A stretch of DNA of 64,000 nt from an uncultured Opitutia bacterium (GTDB lineage: Bacteria; Verrucomicrobiota; Verrucomicrobiia; Opitutales; UBA953), in NCBI GenBank assembly GCA_945957395.1, contig CAMFKE010000007.1, positions 124,001-188,000 of the forward strand, given 5' to 3'. This document shows, in pieces, positions 1 to 8,506 of this stretch; the first letter of the stretch is position 1, and each line of letters opens with the position of its first letter. The translations under genes and the position numbers were made by a program. The notes below the pieces were generated by a model. It did not search any database. It was not told the origin of the DNA and worked only from the letters and a program-made list of their open reading frames with translations.

Positions 1-2445
1 GCCGTCCTTCTCCCCCTGGTCGCCGCAGCCTTCACACTCCCTTCCGTCGCCTCCGCCGCAGACTACCGCATAGAACCCGCCGAGAGCCGGATTTCCGCCA
101 TGCCCGACCCCGTCGGGCTGGCCGGCATGGCGGCCGCTCCCGTATGGGACAGCCACGGCCACCCCGTGGTGCTCGCCGCCGGCGGCGCCAACTTCCCCGA
201 CGCGCTGCCTTGGGAGGGCGGAGCCAAGAAGTTCCATTCGGCCGTCTACCGCCTGAACGAAGGCAAGTGGACCAAGGTGGGCGACCTGCCCAAGCCCCTC
301 GCCTACGCCGCCTTCGCGCCCACCTCCAAGGGCCTCGTGGTCGCCGGCGGCTGCGACGCCACGCAACATTTCGCCGAGGTGAACCTCGTGGGTCTGGACG
401 GAAAGGTGACCAAGCTGCCCGCCCTGCCCAAGACCGTCGCCTACGCGGCGTGCGCCGTGGAAGGCAACCGCCTCTATGTGATCGGCGGACAGGAAACCCC
501 GACCTCCACCGAGGCGCTCGCCACGGTGTACCGTCTGGACCTCTCCAAGATCGACGCCGACAAGATTTCCGAGGCCGCTTGGGAAAAGCTCCCCGGCGCC
601 CCCTTCGGCGGACGCATCCTGTCCTCCGCCGGCGCGCTCGACGGCAACATCCATGTGTTCGGCGGCTGCTCGCTGAAGGCCGGCGATGACGGCAAGCCCG
701 TGCGCACCTACCATGCCGACGGCGCCACGCTGGTCACCACCGCCTCGGACAAGACCAAGCTGTGGGCCGCCGAAGCGCCCGCGCCCATGCCCACGACCCT
801 GGCCGCCGGCGCCTCCCCGGCCCCCGCGCGCGAAGGCCTGCTCTTCTTCATCGGCGGTGACGACGGCTCGCACTACGGCAAGCCGGCCCAGACCCACCCG
901 GGCCAGTCGAAGACCGTCTACTCCTACGACCCGCGCACCCGCGTCTGGGAAACCGCCACCGAGTGGCCCGAAGGTCTCGCCACCGCGCCCGCCCTCATCG
1001 CCGGCGACAAGCTGATGACCGTTTCCGGCGAAACGAAGCCCGGCGTGCGCACCGCGGCCGTCTCTTCCATGAAGATCGGCTACGCCCTGAAGCTGCACGC
1101 CATCGACTGGGTCGTCTTCGCCCTCGGCGCCATCGGCGTGGGCGCCATCGTCCTGCAGGTGCGTAAGAAGGGCCTCTCGCGCGCCATCGCCGACACCGCT
1201 TCGGCGGCGGACAAGCCCGGCAAGGCCGCCTGGGTGGCCGTCGGCCTGCTCTTCGTGGTGGCGATGCTCAACTACCTCGACCGGCAGCTGCTCACCACCA
1301 TGCAGCCGCCCATCGTGCGCGACATCCCGCAGACCGGCGCCCAGTTCGGCCTGCTCACCGCCATCTTCCTCTTCATCTACTCGGCGCTCAGCCCCGTGGG
1401 CGGCATCCTCGCCGACCGGTTCAGCCGCCGCCTCGTCATCCTCGTGTCGCTCATCGTCTGGTCCGCCGTGACCTGGATGACCGGCCATGTGGAGACCTAC
1501 GGCCAGCTGGTCGTCGCCCGCGCCCTCATGGGCATCAGCGAGGCCTGCTACATCCCCGCCGCCCTCGCGCTGATCACCGACTTCCACCGCGGCAAGACCC
1601 GCTCGCTGGCGACCGGCATCCACATGAGCGGCATTTACCTGGGCCAGGCTCTCGCCGGCGTGGGTGGCGCGGTCGCCCAGACCGTGGGCTGGCGCATGAC
1701 CTTCGGCGTCTTCGGCCTCGTGGGCGTCGCCTACGCGCTGGTGCTCATCCTCTTCCTTAAGGAACCCTCCGGCGAAGCCGCCTCCGCGGCGGTGGCCGAG
1801 AAAGCCGAAGCGCCCGTCGAGCAGGCCAAGCCGACCATCGGCAAGATCCTCTCCACGCTCTTCCGCGTGCCGGCCTTCTGGCTGCTCATGGGCATCATGG
1901 GCTGCGCCAGCATCTCCAACTGGTTCATCCTTTCCTGGCTGCCCCTGCTGCTGAAGGAGAAGTTCAACCTCTCCCTGGCCGCCGCCGGCACCTACGCCAC
2001 CACCCCCTCCTCCATCGCCAAGTACTGCGCCGTCATCCTCGGCGCCCTGCTCGCCGACGCGTGGAGCCGCCGCAACGCCAAGGGCCGCTCGCTGCTCGCC
2101 GGCATCGCCTTCGTGATCGCCGGCCCGATGGTGGCGCTTTGCCTGGGCGTGGAAACCCTCCCGGTGTTCATCGCCTGCGTGGCCTTCCAGGGCATCGCCC
2201 AGGGCGTGCTCGACGCCACCCTCATGCCCATCCTGCGCTCGCAGATCGACGGGCGCATCGCCGCCACCGGCTACGGCTTCCTCAACCTCGTTGGCGCCGG
2301 CCTCGGCGGCCTCTCCGTGGTCTACGGCGGCAAGCTCAAGGACGCCGGCATCCCGCTGTCCACCACCCTCGCCCTCTCCGGCGTCGGTCTCGTGGTGTGC
2401 GGCGTGGCGCTGCTGCTGCTGCCCAAGCCCAAGACCGAAGGTTGA
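1..2445 (+). CDS. NanM-type sialic acid mutarotase fused to an MFS transporter (5' end outside window)
   Basis: The frame is open from base 1, and the first 20 or so codons encode a hydrophobic signal-peptide end (LPSVASAA), so the true start lies upstream. The next ~320 codons form a Kelch-type beta-propeller like N-acetylneuraminate epimerase NanM, with repeated GG motifs such as VIGGQE, VFGGCS and FIGGDD. A single membrane span follows at about 1102-1161, then a basic linker, then a complete MFS domain from about 1231 to the end with the loop motif GGILADRFSRR. The layout puts the propeller in the periplasm and the transporter N-terminus in the cytoplasm. It should convert alpha- to beta-sialic acid forms and import sialic acid. 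It lies 66 bases upstream of nanA. The sialic acid substrate is inferred from the neighbours and from the NanM-like domain. Confidence 0.85.
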   Translation, partial: AVLLPLVAAAFTLPSVASAADYRIEPAESRISAMPDPVGLAGMAAAPVWDSHGHPVVLAAGGANFPDALPWEGGAKKFHSAVYRLNEGKWTKVGDLPKPLAYAAFAPTSKGLVVAGGCDATQHFAEVNLVGLDGKVTKLPALPKTVAYAACAVEGNRLYVIGGQETPTSTEALATVYRLDLSKIDADKISEAAWEKLPGAPFGGRILSSAGALDGNIHVFGGCSLKAGDDGKPVRTYHADGATLVTTASDKTKLWAAEAPAPMPTTLAAGASPAPAREGLLFFIGGDDGSHYGKPAQTHPGQSKTVYSYDPRTRVWETATEWPEGLATAPALIAGDKLMTVSGETKPGVRTAAVSSMKIGYALKLHAIDWVVFALGAIGVGAIVLQVRKKGLSRAIADTASAADKPGKAAWVAVGLLFVVAMLNYLDRQLLTTMQPPIVRDIPQTGAQFGLLTAIFLFIYSALSPVGGILADRFSRRLVILVSLIVWSAVTWMTGHVETYGQLVVARALMGISEACYIPAALALITDFHRGKTRSLATGIHMSGIYLGQALAGVGGAVAQTVGWRMTFGVFGLVGVAYALVLILFLKEPSGEAASAAVAEKAEAPVEQAKPTIGKILSTLFRVPAFWLLMGIMGCASISNWFILSWLPLLLKEKFNLSLAAAGTYATTPSSIAKYCAVILGALLADAWSRRNAKGRSLLAGIAFVIAGPMVALCLGVETLPVFIACVAFQGIAQGVLDATLMPILRSQIDGRIAATGYGFLNLVGAGLGGLSVVYGGKLKDAGIPLSTTLALSGVGLVVCGVALLLLPKPKTEG

Positions 2446-2463
2446 TTTCCTCCCGCACACCCC

Positions 2464-2483
2464 TTTTTTCGCCAACGAAAAAA
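2464..2483. other. Small A/T inverted repeat before nanA
   Basis: Six T plus CG, a CCAA loop, then CG plus six A form a perfect 8-bp stem in the 66-base gap between the transporter and nanA. It could be a weak terminator or processing site that sets the nanA level. No function is shown. Confidence 0.3.
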
Positions 2484-2511
2484 ACAGAAACCGAAAACTT
2501 CCCACCCAAAC

Positions 2512-3432
2512 ATGAGCTCGTTCAAAATCCACGGCCTCTGCGCCGCCACGCACACGCCCTTCGACGCCGAAGGCGAACTGAACCTCGCCGTCGTCGAGAA
2601 GCAGGCGATCCACCTCGCCAAGCGCGGCATCAAGTCCGTCTTCATCGGCGGCACCACCGGCGAAAGCCACTCCACCTCGCTCACCGAGCGCAAGGCGCTG
2701 ACCGAGCGCTGGGTGCAGGTCGTGAAGGCCAACAACCTCGACCTGCCCGTCATCGTGCACGTCGGCTCCAACTGCCTGACCGACGCCGCCGAGCTCGCCG
2801 CGCACGCCCAGAAGGTCGGCGCCGCCGCGACCTCCATGCTGTCGCCCTCGTACTTCAAGCCGGCCAATGTCGACATGCTCGTCGACTGCTGCGCCAAGGT
2901 CGCCAAGGCCGCCCCCGGCCTGCCCTTCTACTACTACGACATCCCGGTGCTCACCGGCGTGAACATGAACATGGAGGAGTTCCTCACCAAGGCTCCCGCC
3001 AAGATCCCGAACCTGCGCGGCATCAAGTTCACCAACCCCGACTACCTCCAGTTCCAGCTCTGCCACCGCTTCGAAGGCGGCAAGTTCGACGTCCCCTACG
3101 GCAACGACGAGTACATGCTCGGCGCCGTCGCCATGGGCGCCAAGGGCGCCGTCGGCTCCACCTTCAACTTCTGCCCCGGCATCTACCAGCGCCTCATGGC
3201 CGCCGCCGCCAAGGGTGACAACGCGACCGCCGCCGACGAACTCTACCGCTCCTGCCAGGTCGTCAAGATCGTGGCCAAGCGCGGCTACATGGGCTGCGCC
3301 AAGGCCCTCATGGGTCACCTCGGCGTGCCCGTGGGCCCCGCCCGCCTGCCCCAGCGCACCCCCACCGCCGAAGAAGTGAAGGCGATGATCGGTGAGCTCG
3401 AAGCCATCGGCTTCTTCCAGTGGCAGTACTAA
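2512..3432 (+). CDS. nanA: N-acetylneuraminate lyase
   Basis: A 306-residue member of the DapA/NanA aldolase family. It should cleave N-acetylneuraminate into N-acetylmannosamine and pyruvate in the cytoplasm. The family motifs are in place: GGTTGE at residues 46-51, YYYDIP with the catalytic tyrosine at about Y142, and the Schiff-base lysine K172 in GIKFTNPDY. The phosphate-binding-type GGTTGE motif is shared with dihydrodipicolinate synthase. The surrounding transporter, sialidase and esterase favour the sialic acid role. A strong terminator follows directly. No clear Shine-Dalgarno precedes the ATG. NanK, NanE and NagAB for the next steps are not in this window. Confidence 0.88.
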   Translation: MSSFKIHGLCAATHTPFDAEGELNLAVVEKQAIHLAKRGIKSVFIGGTTGESHSTSLTERKALTERWVQVVKANNLDLPVIVHVGSNCLTDAAELAAHAQKVGAAATSMLSPSYFKPANVDMLVDCCAKVAKAAPGLPFYYYDIPVLTGVNMNMEEFLTKAPAKIPNLRGIKFTNPDYLQFQLCHRFEGGKFDVPYGNDEYMLGAVAMGAKGAVGSTFNFCPGIYQRLMAAAAKGDNATAADELYRSCQVVKIVAKRGYMGCAKALMGHLGVPVGPARLPQRTPTAEEVKAMIGELEAIGFFQWQY

Positions 3433-3446
3433 GAAATTGACCACTG

Positions 3447-3486
3447 CGCCCGCCGGAACCTTTCAGGTCCGGCGGGCGTTTTTTTA
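3447..3486 (+). terminator. Intrinsic terminator after nanA
   Basis: A GC-rich stem (CGCCCGCCGGA paired with TCCGGCGGGCG) with a short loop is followed by a run of seven T. Confidence 0.88.
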
Positions 3487-3521
3487 TCCGTACCCGTTTC
3501 AAACAGCCCCCTATTCTCCCG

Positions 3522-4733
3522 ATGAAAACACCCTTCGTAGCACTCCTGGCCACCTTCGTCGCCCTCGCCCCGCTCACCCACGCCGCCAAGAAAGCCTCCA
3601 AGGAGGCCCCCGCCGAGGCCGCCGCCGCCGAGAGCACCCCGGCGAGCGAATCCTCCGTCGTCGTCTTCGGCTCCAAGCGTGAAAACCCCTACGGAGGCGT
3701 GCGCATCCCCGCCATCATCACGGGCAAAAACAACCGCCTCCTGGCCTTCGCCGAAGGCCGCGCCTCGGCCGCCGACCAGTCCAACAACGACATCATCCTG
3801 TCGCTCAGCGACGACGACGGCAAAACCTGGTCGAAAACCGACTGCATCGCCGACGCCGGCAAGGACTGCTTCAACAACCCCTGCCCCGTGTACGACGCCA
3901 CCACGGGCTCCATTTTCCTGATTTTCCAGAAGTACCCGGCCGGAGTCAGCGAGCGCAACGGCAAGCTCACCGCCGGCACCTCCGGAGCGACCGTCATCAC
4001 CAACTGGGTGATCGAGAGCAAGGACAACGGCAAGACCTGGTCCAAGCCCGTGGACATCACGGCCACCACCAAGCCGGAAACCGACCGCCTCATCGCGGGC
4101 GGCCCGCACCCGGGCGTCCAGCTCACCCGCGGAGCCAAGAAGGGCCGCCTCATCCTGCCCTTCAACACCGCCGCCAAGTTCGGTTCCTGGTCGGTATACG
4201 CGGTGTACTCCGACGACCACGGAAAAACCTGGTCGATGAGCCCGCCCGCCGAAAACGCCAACGGCTCCCCCAACGAGACCTCCATCGCCGAACTCGAAAA
4301 CGGCTCGGTGATGATCAACGCCCGCAAGTGGAACGGCGGCAACTACCGCAAAATCGCCATCTCCCCCAACGGCGGCACCCGCTTCGACCCCAGCAAAAAC
4401 GACACCTCCCTGCCCTGCGACGGCACCCAGGGCGCCCTGCTCAAATATTCCTTCGCCCAGGACAAGACCGCCGGCGGCAAATCCCGCCTGATCTACTCCG
4501 GCCCCGGCGGCCCCGGCCGGCGTAAGCAAGGCGCCGTTTACCTCAGCTACGACGACGGTAAAACCTGGGCGCACAGGAAAACGACCATCCCCGGCTACTT
4601 CGCCTACTCCGGCCTCGTGCGGCTCTCCAACGGCGACATCGGCCTCATCTACGAAGCCACCGGTCACACCGAAATCCGCTTCGCTCGCCTGACGCTCGAC
4701 TGGCTCACCGACGGCGCCGACAAGGGCAAATAA
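3522..4733 (+). CDS. nanH: Secreted exo-alpha-sialidase (GH33-like)
   Basis: A 403-residue protein with an N-terminal signal peptide ending near LTHAA and an Ala/Glu-rich linker before the catalytic propeller. The arginine of the family RIP motif is R61 (GVRIPAI). Four Asp-boxes of the form SxDxGxTW start near residues 96, 166, 230 and 342. Other active-site candidates are the glutamate in NETSIAELENG, further arginines near NYRK and GRRKQG, and a late tyrosine in YSGLVRLSNGD. It should release terminal sialic acid from glycans in the periplasm or outside the cell. No extra carbohydrate-binding domain is seen. It lies in the nan cluster, 12 bases before the SGNH esterase gene and probably co-transcribed with it. 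Confidence 0.88.
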   Translation: MKTPFVALLATFVALAPLTHAAKKASKEAPAEAAAAESTPASESSVVVFGSKRENPYGGVRIPAIITGKNNRLLAFAEGRASAADQSNNDIILSLSDDDGKTWSKTDCIADAGKDCFNNPCPVYDATTGSIFLIFQKYPAGVSERNGKLTAGTSGATVITNWVIESKDNGKTWSKPVDITATTKPETDRLIAGGPHPGVQLTRGAKKGRLILPFNTAAKFGSWSVYAVYSDDHGKTWSMSPPAENANGSPNETSIAELENGSVMINARKWNGGNYRKIAISPNGGTRFDPSKNDTSLPCDGTQGALLKYSFAQDKTAGGKSRLIYSGPGGPGRRKQGAVYLSYDDGKTWAHRKTTIPGYFAYSGLVRLSNGDIGLIYEATGHTEIRFARLTLDWLTDGADKGK

Positions 4734-4745
4734 AACGCCACCGCC

Positions 4746-5477
4746 ATGAAACTTCCAAAACTTCTTCTGGCCCTCCTCGCCACCGCCGCCTCGGCCTTCG
4801 CCGGCGTGGCCGAGGACAACGCCAAACTGCCCGACTACTCGACCTTCCAAAACCTGCTCAAGAGCAAGAAGGAGGTCACCTGGGTGATCACCGGCGACAG
4901 CATCACGCACGGCGCCAAGCACACCAACGGCTCGCGCTCCTACCCCGAACACTTCAACGAACGCGTGCGCTGGGAGATGGGCCGTAAGAACGATGTGTTC
5001 ATCAACACCGGCGTCTCCGGTGAAATCACCGACGGCCTCCTGAAGGCCTTCGATTTCCGCGTCGCGCGCTTCAAGCCCGACTTCGTGTCCATCAACCTGG
5101 GCATGAACGACTGCGGCAAGCTCACCCCCGACAAGTACCGCGCCAACCTCATCGAACTGGTCAAGCGCGTGCGCGCCCTGGGCGCCGTGCCGGTGCTCCA
5201 GGTGCCCAACACCGTGAAGGCCGGCGACGGCCGCGGCCCCAAGCTGCCCCCCTTCTGCGCCGTCGTGCGCGAAGTGGCGGCGCAGGAGAAGGTGCTGCTC
5301 GTCGACCACCGCGCGGACTGGGAGAAGGCCTCGGGCTCGGAGTCCGCACCCACGAAGTGGCTGAATGACGCCATCCACCCGAACGGCGTGGGCCAGGCCG
5401 AGATGGCCAAAACCATGTTCCGCGACCTGGGCCTGTTCGACCCCAAGTCCCCCACCTGCCGGCTGGGCGACAAGTGA
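4746..5477 (+). CDS. SGNH/GDSL-family esterase, candidate sialate O-acetylesterase
   Basis: A 243-residue protein with a signal peptide (MKLPKLLLALLATAASAFA). The SGNH blocks are complete: GDSITHG with nucleophile S52, the block II glycine in TGVSGE, GMND at 119-122, and DAIHP with D208 and H211. The fold therefore predicts a secreted esterase. Removal of O-acetyl groups from sialic acids, which block sialidase and lyase, is a reasonable inference from its place behind the sialidase. Other acyl esters cannot be excluded. The gene ends just before a bidirectional terminator. Confidence 0.75.
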   Translation: MKLPKLLLALLATAASAFAGVAEDNAKLPDYSTFQNLLKSKKEVTWVITGDSITHGAKHTNGSRSYPEHFNERVRWEMGRKNDVFINTGVSGEITDGLLKAFDFRVARFKPDFVSINLGMNDCGKLTPDKYRANLIELVKRVRALGAVPVLQVPNTVKAGDGRGPKLPPFCAVVREVAAQEKVLLVDHRADWEKASGSESAPTKWLNDAIHPNGVGQAEMAKTMFRDLGLFDPKSPTCRLGDK

Positions 5478-5505
5478 TCGACAGGGGCGTTTCCGCCTCG
5501 CCATG

Positions 5506-5540
5506 CAAAAGGCCGCCGGGAATTCCCGGCGGCCTTTTTG
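5506..5540. terminator. Bidirectional terminator between the nan cluster and ptsI
   Basis: AAAAGGCCGCCGGG, an AATT loop and CCCGGCGGCCTTTTT form a near-perfect hairpin with T runs on both strands. It sits between converging genes. Confidence 0.9.
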
Positions 5541-5542
5541 CG

Positions 5543-7315
5543 TCACTTTTGAACCAGAGGACCCAGTCGCTCGGTAGTGAACCGGCGCAGCCTGGCCTCG
5601 ATCGCCCGCGGGTCGCCCTCCGCCAACACCGCCTCCGCCAGTTCCGCGATTTCAGAAGACTTGGAGTGGCGCAGAAGGAAGCGAAGTTCGGGCAGACAGG
5701 CGGGGGTCATGGACAGCGAATCCACGCCCAAACCGATCAAAAGAGGCGCATACAGGGGGTCGCCGGCCATCTCACCGCAAACGCCCACGGGGATGCCCCG
5801 GCGCTTTCCGGCCGCCACGATGTCGCGGATGAGCCGCGCCACCACCGGCTGGCAGGGGTCGTACAGGTGCGCGATGCGCTCGTTGCCGCGGTCCACGGCC
5901 AGCAGGTACTGAACGAGGTCGTTCGTGCCGATGGAGAAGAAGTCGCAGTGCCTGGCGATTTCGTCCGCCATCAGCGCCGCCGAAGGGATCTCGATCATCA
6001 CGCCGACCCGGATCTCCGCGTCGAAGGGCACGCCTTCCGCAGTCAGTTCGGTCATGACTTCGGAAAGAATGGCGCGCGCCTGCAGAAGCTCGCCGAGCGA
6101 GGCGATCATGGGGAACATGATGGCCGCCTTGCCGTGCGCGCTGGCGCGCAGGATGGCGCGAAGCTGGACCTTGAAGATGTCGCGATGCTCGAGGCAGAAG
6201 CGGATGGCGCGGAAGCCCATGAACGGGTTCTCCTCCCCGCTCGTCTTGGCCGCTGGCATCTGCTTGTCGCCGCCGATATCCAGCGTGCGGATGATCACCT
6301 GGGCGGGCGCCAGTTCGGCCACCACCTGACGATAGGCCTCATACTGGGTCTTCTCATCGGGGAAGCTGCCCCCCTTCAGGAAGATGGATTCGGAGCGGAA
6401 CAGGCCCACTCCCCTTCCGAAAAACTTTTGCACGGCTCCGATGTCCTCGGGGCCGCCCACATTCGTGGCCAACCGGAAGGGCACGCCGTCAGCCATCTCG
6501 TCAGGGCTGTCGAGCTCGGCGTTCACCGTGTCCTCAAAAAGACGCCGCTCCTGCCTGAGCCGACCATAGTGGGCCAGCGTGGCGTCGGACGGGTTCACAT
6601 AAACGATGCCCTCGAAGCCGTCCACCAGCACCAGGTCGCCGTGCCGGATGAGCTTCGTGGCGTCGCGCAGCCCCACCACCGCCGGCACGCGCATGGAGCG
6701 CGCCATGATGACGGCGTGGCTGGTCCGGTTACCGCCGTCGGTGGCCAGAGCCAGCACATGTCCGGCCTCCAGCGTGGCGGTGTCGGAAGGCGTGAGATCC
6801 TCCGAGACGACGATGCGCTGCTCGGTGATTTCCGAAAGCGTCCTGCGACCCAGCCCGAGAAGATTGTGCAGCAGGCGCACGGAGACATCGCGGATATCGG
6901 CCACGCGCTCCTTCAGATACTCGTCCTCCATCTTCGAGAAGAACTCGATGTAGCGCTGGGTGACCGAATGCAGGCAGTGCTCGATGTTTTGCCCGCTGCG
7001 CTCCAGGGCCTTGAGCGTCTCCTCGATGAGCGCCGGATCCTCCAGCACCAGCAGGTGAGCGTCGAAGATGGCCGCTTCGTTTTCTCCCAAACGCGTGCAG
7101 ACATCCTGGCGGAGTCGGGCGATCTGGGCGCGGGTGGCGGCCATGGCCTCCTCGAAGCGCTTTATCTCACGCGGCATGTCGGCCGGCGCGACGGCGTAGC
7201 AGGGGATATCGAGGCTATCCTGAAGGAATACGAACGCGCAACCGTGCGCCACGCCCGGTGCGGCGGGAACGCCCGTCAATTTGACCTCGGATCTTTCGTT
7301 GGGAGAATCGGACAT
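5543..7315 (-). CDS. ptsI: PTS enzyme I (phosphoenolpyruvate-protein phosphotransferase)
   Basis: A 590-residue protein with the full PTS enzyme I layout: an HPr-binding N-terminal domain, the swivelling phosphohistidine domain with GGNRTSHAVIMARS (phosphorylated H200), and a PEP-binding TIM barrel with VCGEMAGDP near the C-terminus. It takes phosphate from PEP and passes it to HPr. I chose the ATG at 7315 (MSDSPNE). An in-frame TTG at 7330 would add five residues but has no better ribosome site. No HPr gene or sugar-specific EII gene is adjacent, while HprK is encoded at 46255-47235. This fits a regulatory rather than a transport PTS, though EII genes may lie elsewhere. Confidence 0.93.
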   Translation of the reverse strand: MSDSPNERSEVKLTGVPAAPGVAHGCAFVFLQDSLDIPCYAVAPADMPREIKRFEEAMAATRAQIARLRQDVCTRLGENEAAIFDAHLLVLEDPALIEETLKALERSGQNIEHCLHSVTQRYIEFFSKMEDEYLKERVADIRDVSVRLLHNLLGLGRRTLSEITEQRIVVSEDLTPSDTATLEAGHVLALATDGGNRTSHAVIMARSMRVPAVVGLRDATKLIRHGDLVLVDGFEGIVYVNPSDATLAHYGRLRQERRLFEDTVNAELDSPDEMADGVPFRLATNVGGPEDIGAVQKFFGRGVGLFRSESIFLKGGSFPDEKTQYEAYRQVVAELAPAQVIIRTLDIGGDKQMPAAKTSGEENPFMGFRAIRFCLEHRDIFKVQLRAILRASAHGKAAIMFPMIASLGELLQARAILSEVMTELTAEGVPFDAEIRVGVMIEIPSAALMADEIARHCDFFSIGTNDLVQYLLAVDRGNERIAHLYDPCQPVVARLIRDIVAAGKRRGIPVGVCGEMAGDPLYAPLLIGLGVDSLSMTPACLPELRFLLRHSKSSEIAELAEAVLAEGDPRAIEARLRRFTTERLGPLVQK

Positions 7316-7422
7316 CGGCGAATTGCACAACGAACATAAGAATCCCTGTTTCGCAACGCGGAATCGGCCGCGAAAACCAATTAAAGAGGGCGTCGCCCCG
7401 CCCTTTCCTCCGGCTTATACCC

Positions 7423-7932
7423 CTACCCCTGAAGCGACTCAAAGGCGCCCTGATCAACCGCACCGGACGCCTCCGCGCTCGAAGCCCCCTCTTGGGAAAC
7501 ACGCTCCGGGGACTTGGCGTCAACTGGCGTCGCCTCCCGATTGGGCGCCGCAGTGACGGAGAATTCACCGCCGGTGAGCGACGGCGTCTCGACCGGCGCC
7601 TCCGATTCGCACTCGGTGACCTCCGAGAGGTCCGTCGGGCGCGAAAGTCTGTCCGGGATGCCGGCCGATGCGTCACGCGCGGCGCGCACGGCTCCCTCGA
7701 AAACCTGCACGGCCGAACCGGCCGCCAACCTGAGGCCGCCGCCGGGGATGCCCAGTGCGACGACCACGGCGATGACATTGGCATAAAGCGCGCAGGACCT
7801 CGTCAGCGAGCGCAGCGAAGGGGTAGCGAAACGCATCCCGACTGCCTTGCGCACAGCGTCATCCAAGCCGGGCTGACGACGGTCGGCCGGTCTGCGGGAG
7901 GAGGAGGATGGGCGGTCGGGGCGTTCAGTCAT
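7423..7932 (-). CDS. Putative membrane partner of the ECF sigma factor
   Basis: A 169-residue protein with a basic, serine-rich N-terminus, one probable membrane span at residues 47-68 (YANVIAVVVALGIPGGG region), and an acidic, low-complexity C-terminal half. Its ATG overlaps the end of the sigma factor gene by 8 bases, so the two are translationally coupled. Location and single-span topology suggest an anti-sigma or signal-sensing partner. No zinc-binding HxxxCxxC anti-sigma motif is present and I do not recognise the family. Confidence 0.6.
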   Translation of the reverse strand: MTERPDRPSSSSRRPADRRQPGLDDAVRKAVGMRFATPSLRSLTRSCALYANVIAVVVALGIPGGGLRLAAGSAVQVFEGAVRAARDASAGIPDRLSRPTDLSEVTECESEAPVETPSLTGGEFSVTAAPNREATPVDAKSPERVSQEGASSAEASGAVDQGAFESLQG

Positions 7933-8506
7933 GGCCGATTTCGGTTCGCAGCGCCTCGCGGGCGCGGGAGATGCGGCTTTTCACCGTGCCGATGGAAAGC
8001 TCCAGCTCTTCGGCGATTTCCTCATAGTCCATGTTGCGCACGATGCGCAACACGAGGATTTCCCGATAGTGGGGCTTGAGCCGTTCGAGCCCTTCGCGGA
8101 CTCGCACGACAAACTCGTTGTTGGCCGCCTCGCGACCGGGGCCGATGGCGTCATCCGGGATGAGGTCGTGCCAGCTGCCGTCGCTCTCCTCGCCCAAGGG
8201 GGCGTCGAGGGAGAAGGAGACTGCCTTGCCGCGCGCACGCCAGTACCAGTACTTGTTATGCGAAAGGTTGGTGGCGATGCGGTAGAGCCAGGCGCCGAAC
8301 GCCGCGCCGCCCTCGAATCCCGGAAGCGCGCGCTGGGCGCGCAGGAAAGTGTCCTGAGCCACCTCCTCGGCGTCCTCGCGATTGCGCAGAAGAGAGAAGG
8401 CCCGGGAGAAAATGCGGTCCCAATGCTCGGTCACCAGCTGATTGAACGCCGAGGCGTCTCCTGCTCTTGCCTTGTCGAGAACCGTCGGATTGGGAGCCGC
8501 ATTCAT
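7925..8506 (-). CDS. ECF-type RNA polymerase sigma factor
   Basis: A 193-residue two-domain sigma factor. Region 2 shows NREDAEEVAQDTFLRA and GAWLYRIATNLSHN. Region 4 shows the helix-turn-helix MDYEEIAEELELSIGTVKSR, with YREILVLR before it. There is no region 1 or 3, as expected for the extracytoplasmic function class. The ATG at 8506 starts close to the conserved domain; longer upstream frames run into a low-complexity, G/C-rich leader and are unlikely. The next gene overlaps its stop and encodes a membrane protein that may regulate it. The target regulon is not visible. Confidence 0.9.
   Translation of the reverse strand: MNAAPNPTVLDKARAGDASAFNQLVTEHWDRIFSRAFSLLRNREDAEEVAQDTFLRAQRALPGFEGGAAFGAWLYRIATNLSHNKYWYWRARGKAVSFSLDAPLGEESDGSWHDLIPDDAIGPGREAANNEFVVRVREGLERLKPHYREILVLRIVRNMDYEEIAEELELSIGTVKSRISRAREALRTEIGHD

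Noticed and set aside
3429-5546. Long open frame on the minus strand across the sialidase and esterase genes
   Set aside because: Its sequence is Gly/Val/Ala/His-rich and has no motifs; the + strand genes have clear signal peptides and active sites. It is a GC-bias shadow.
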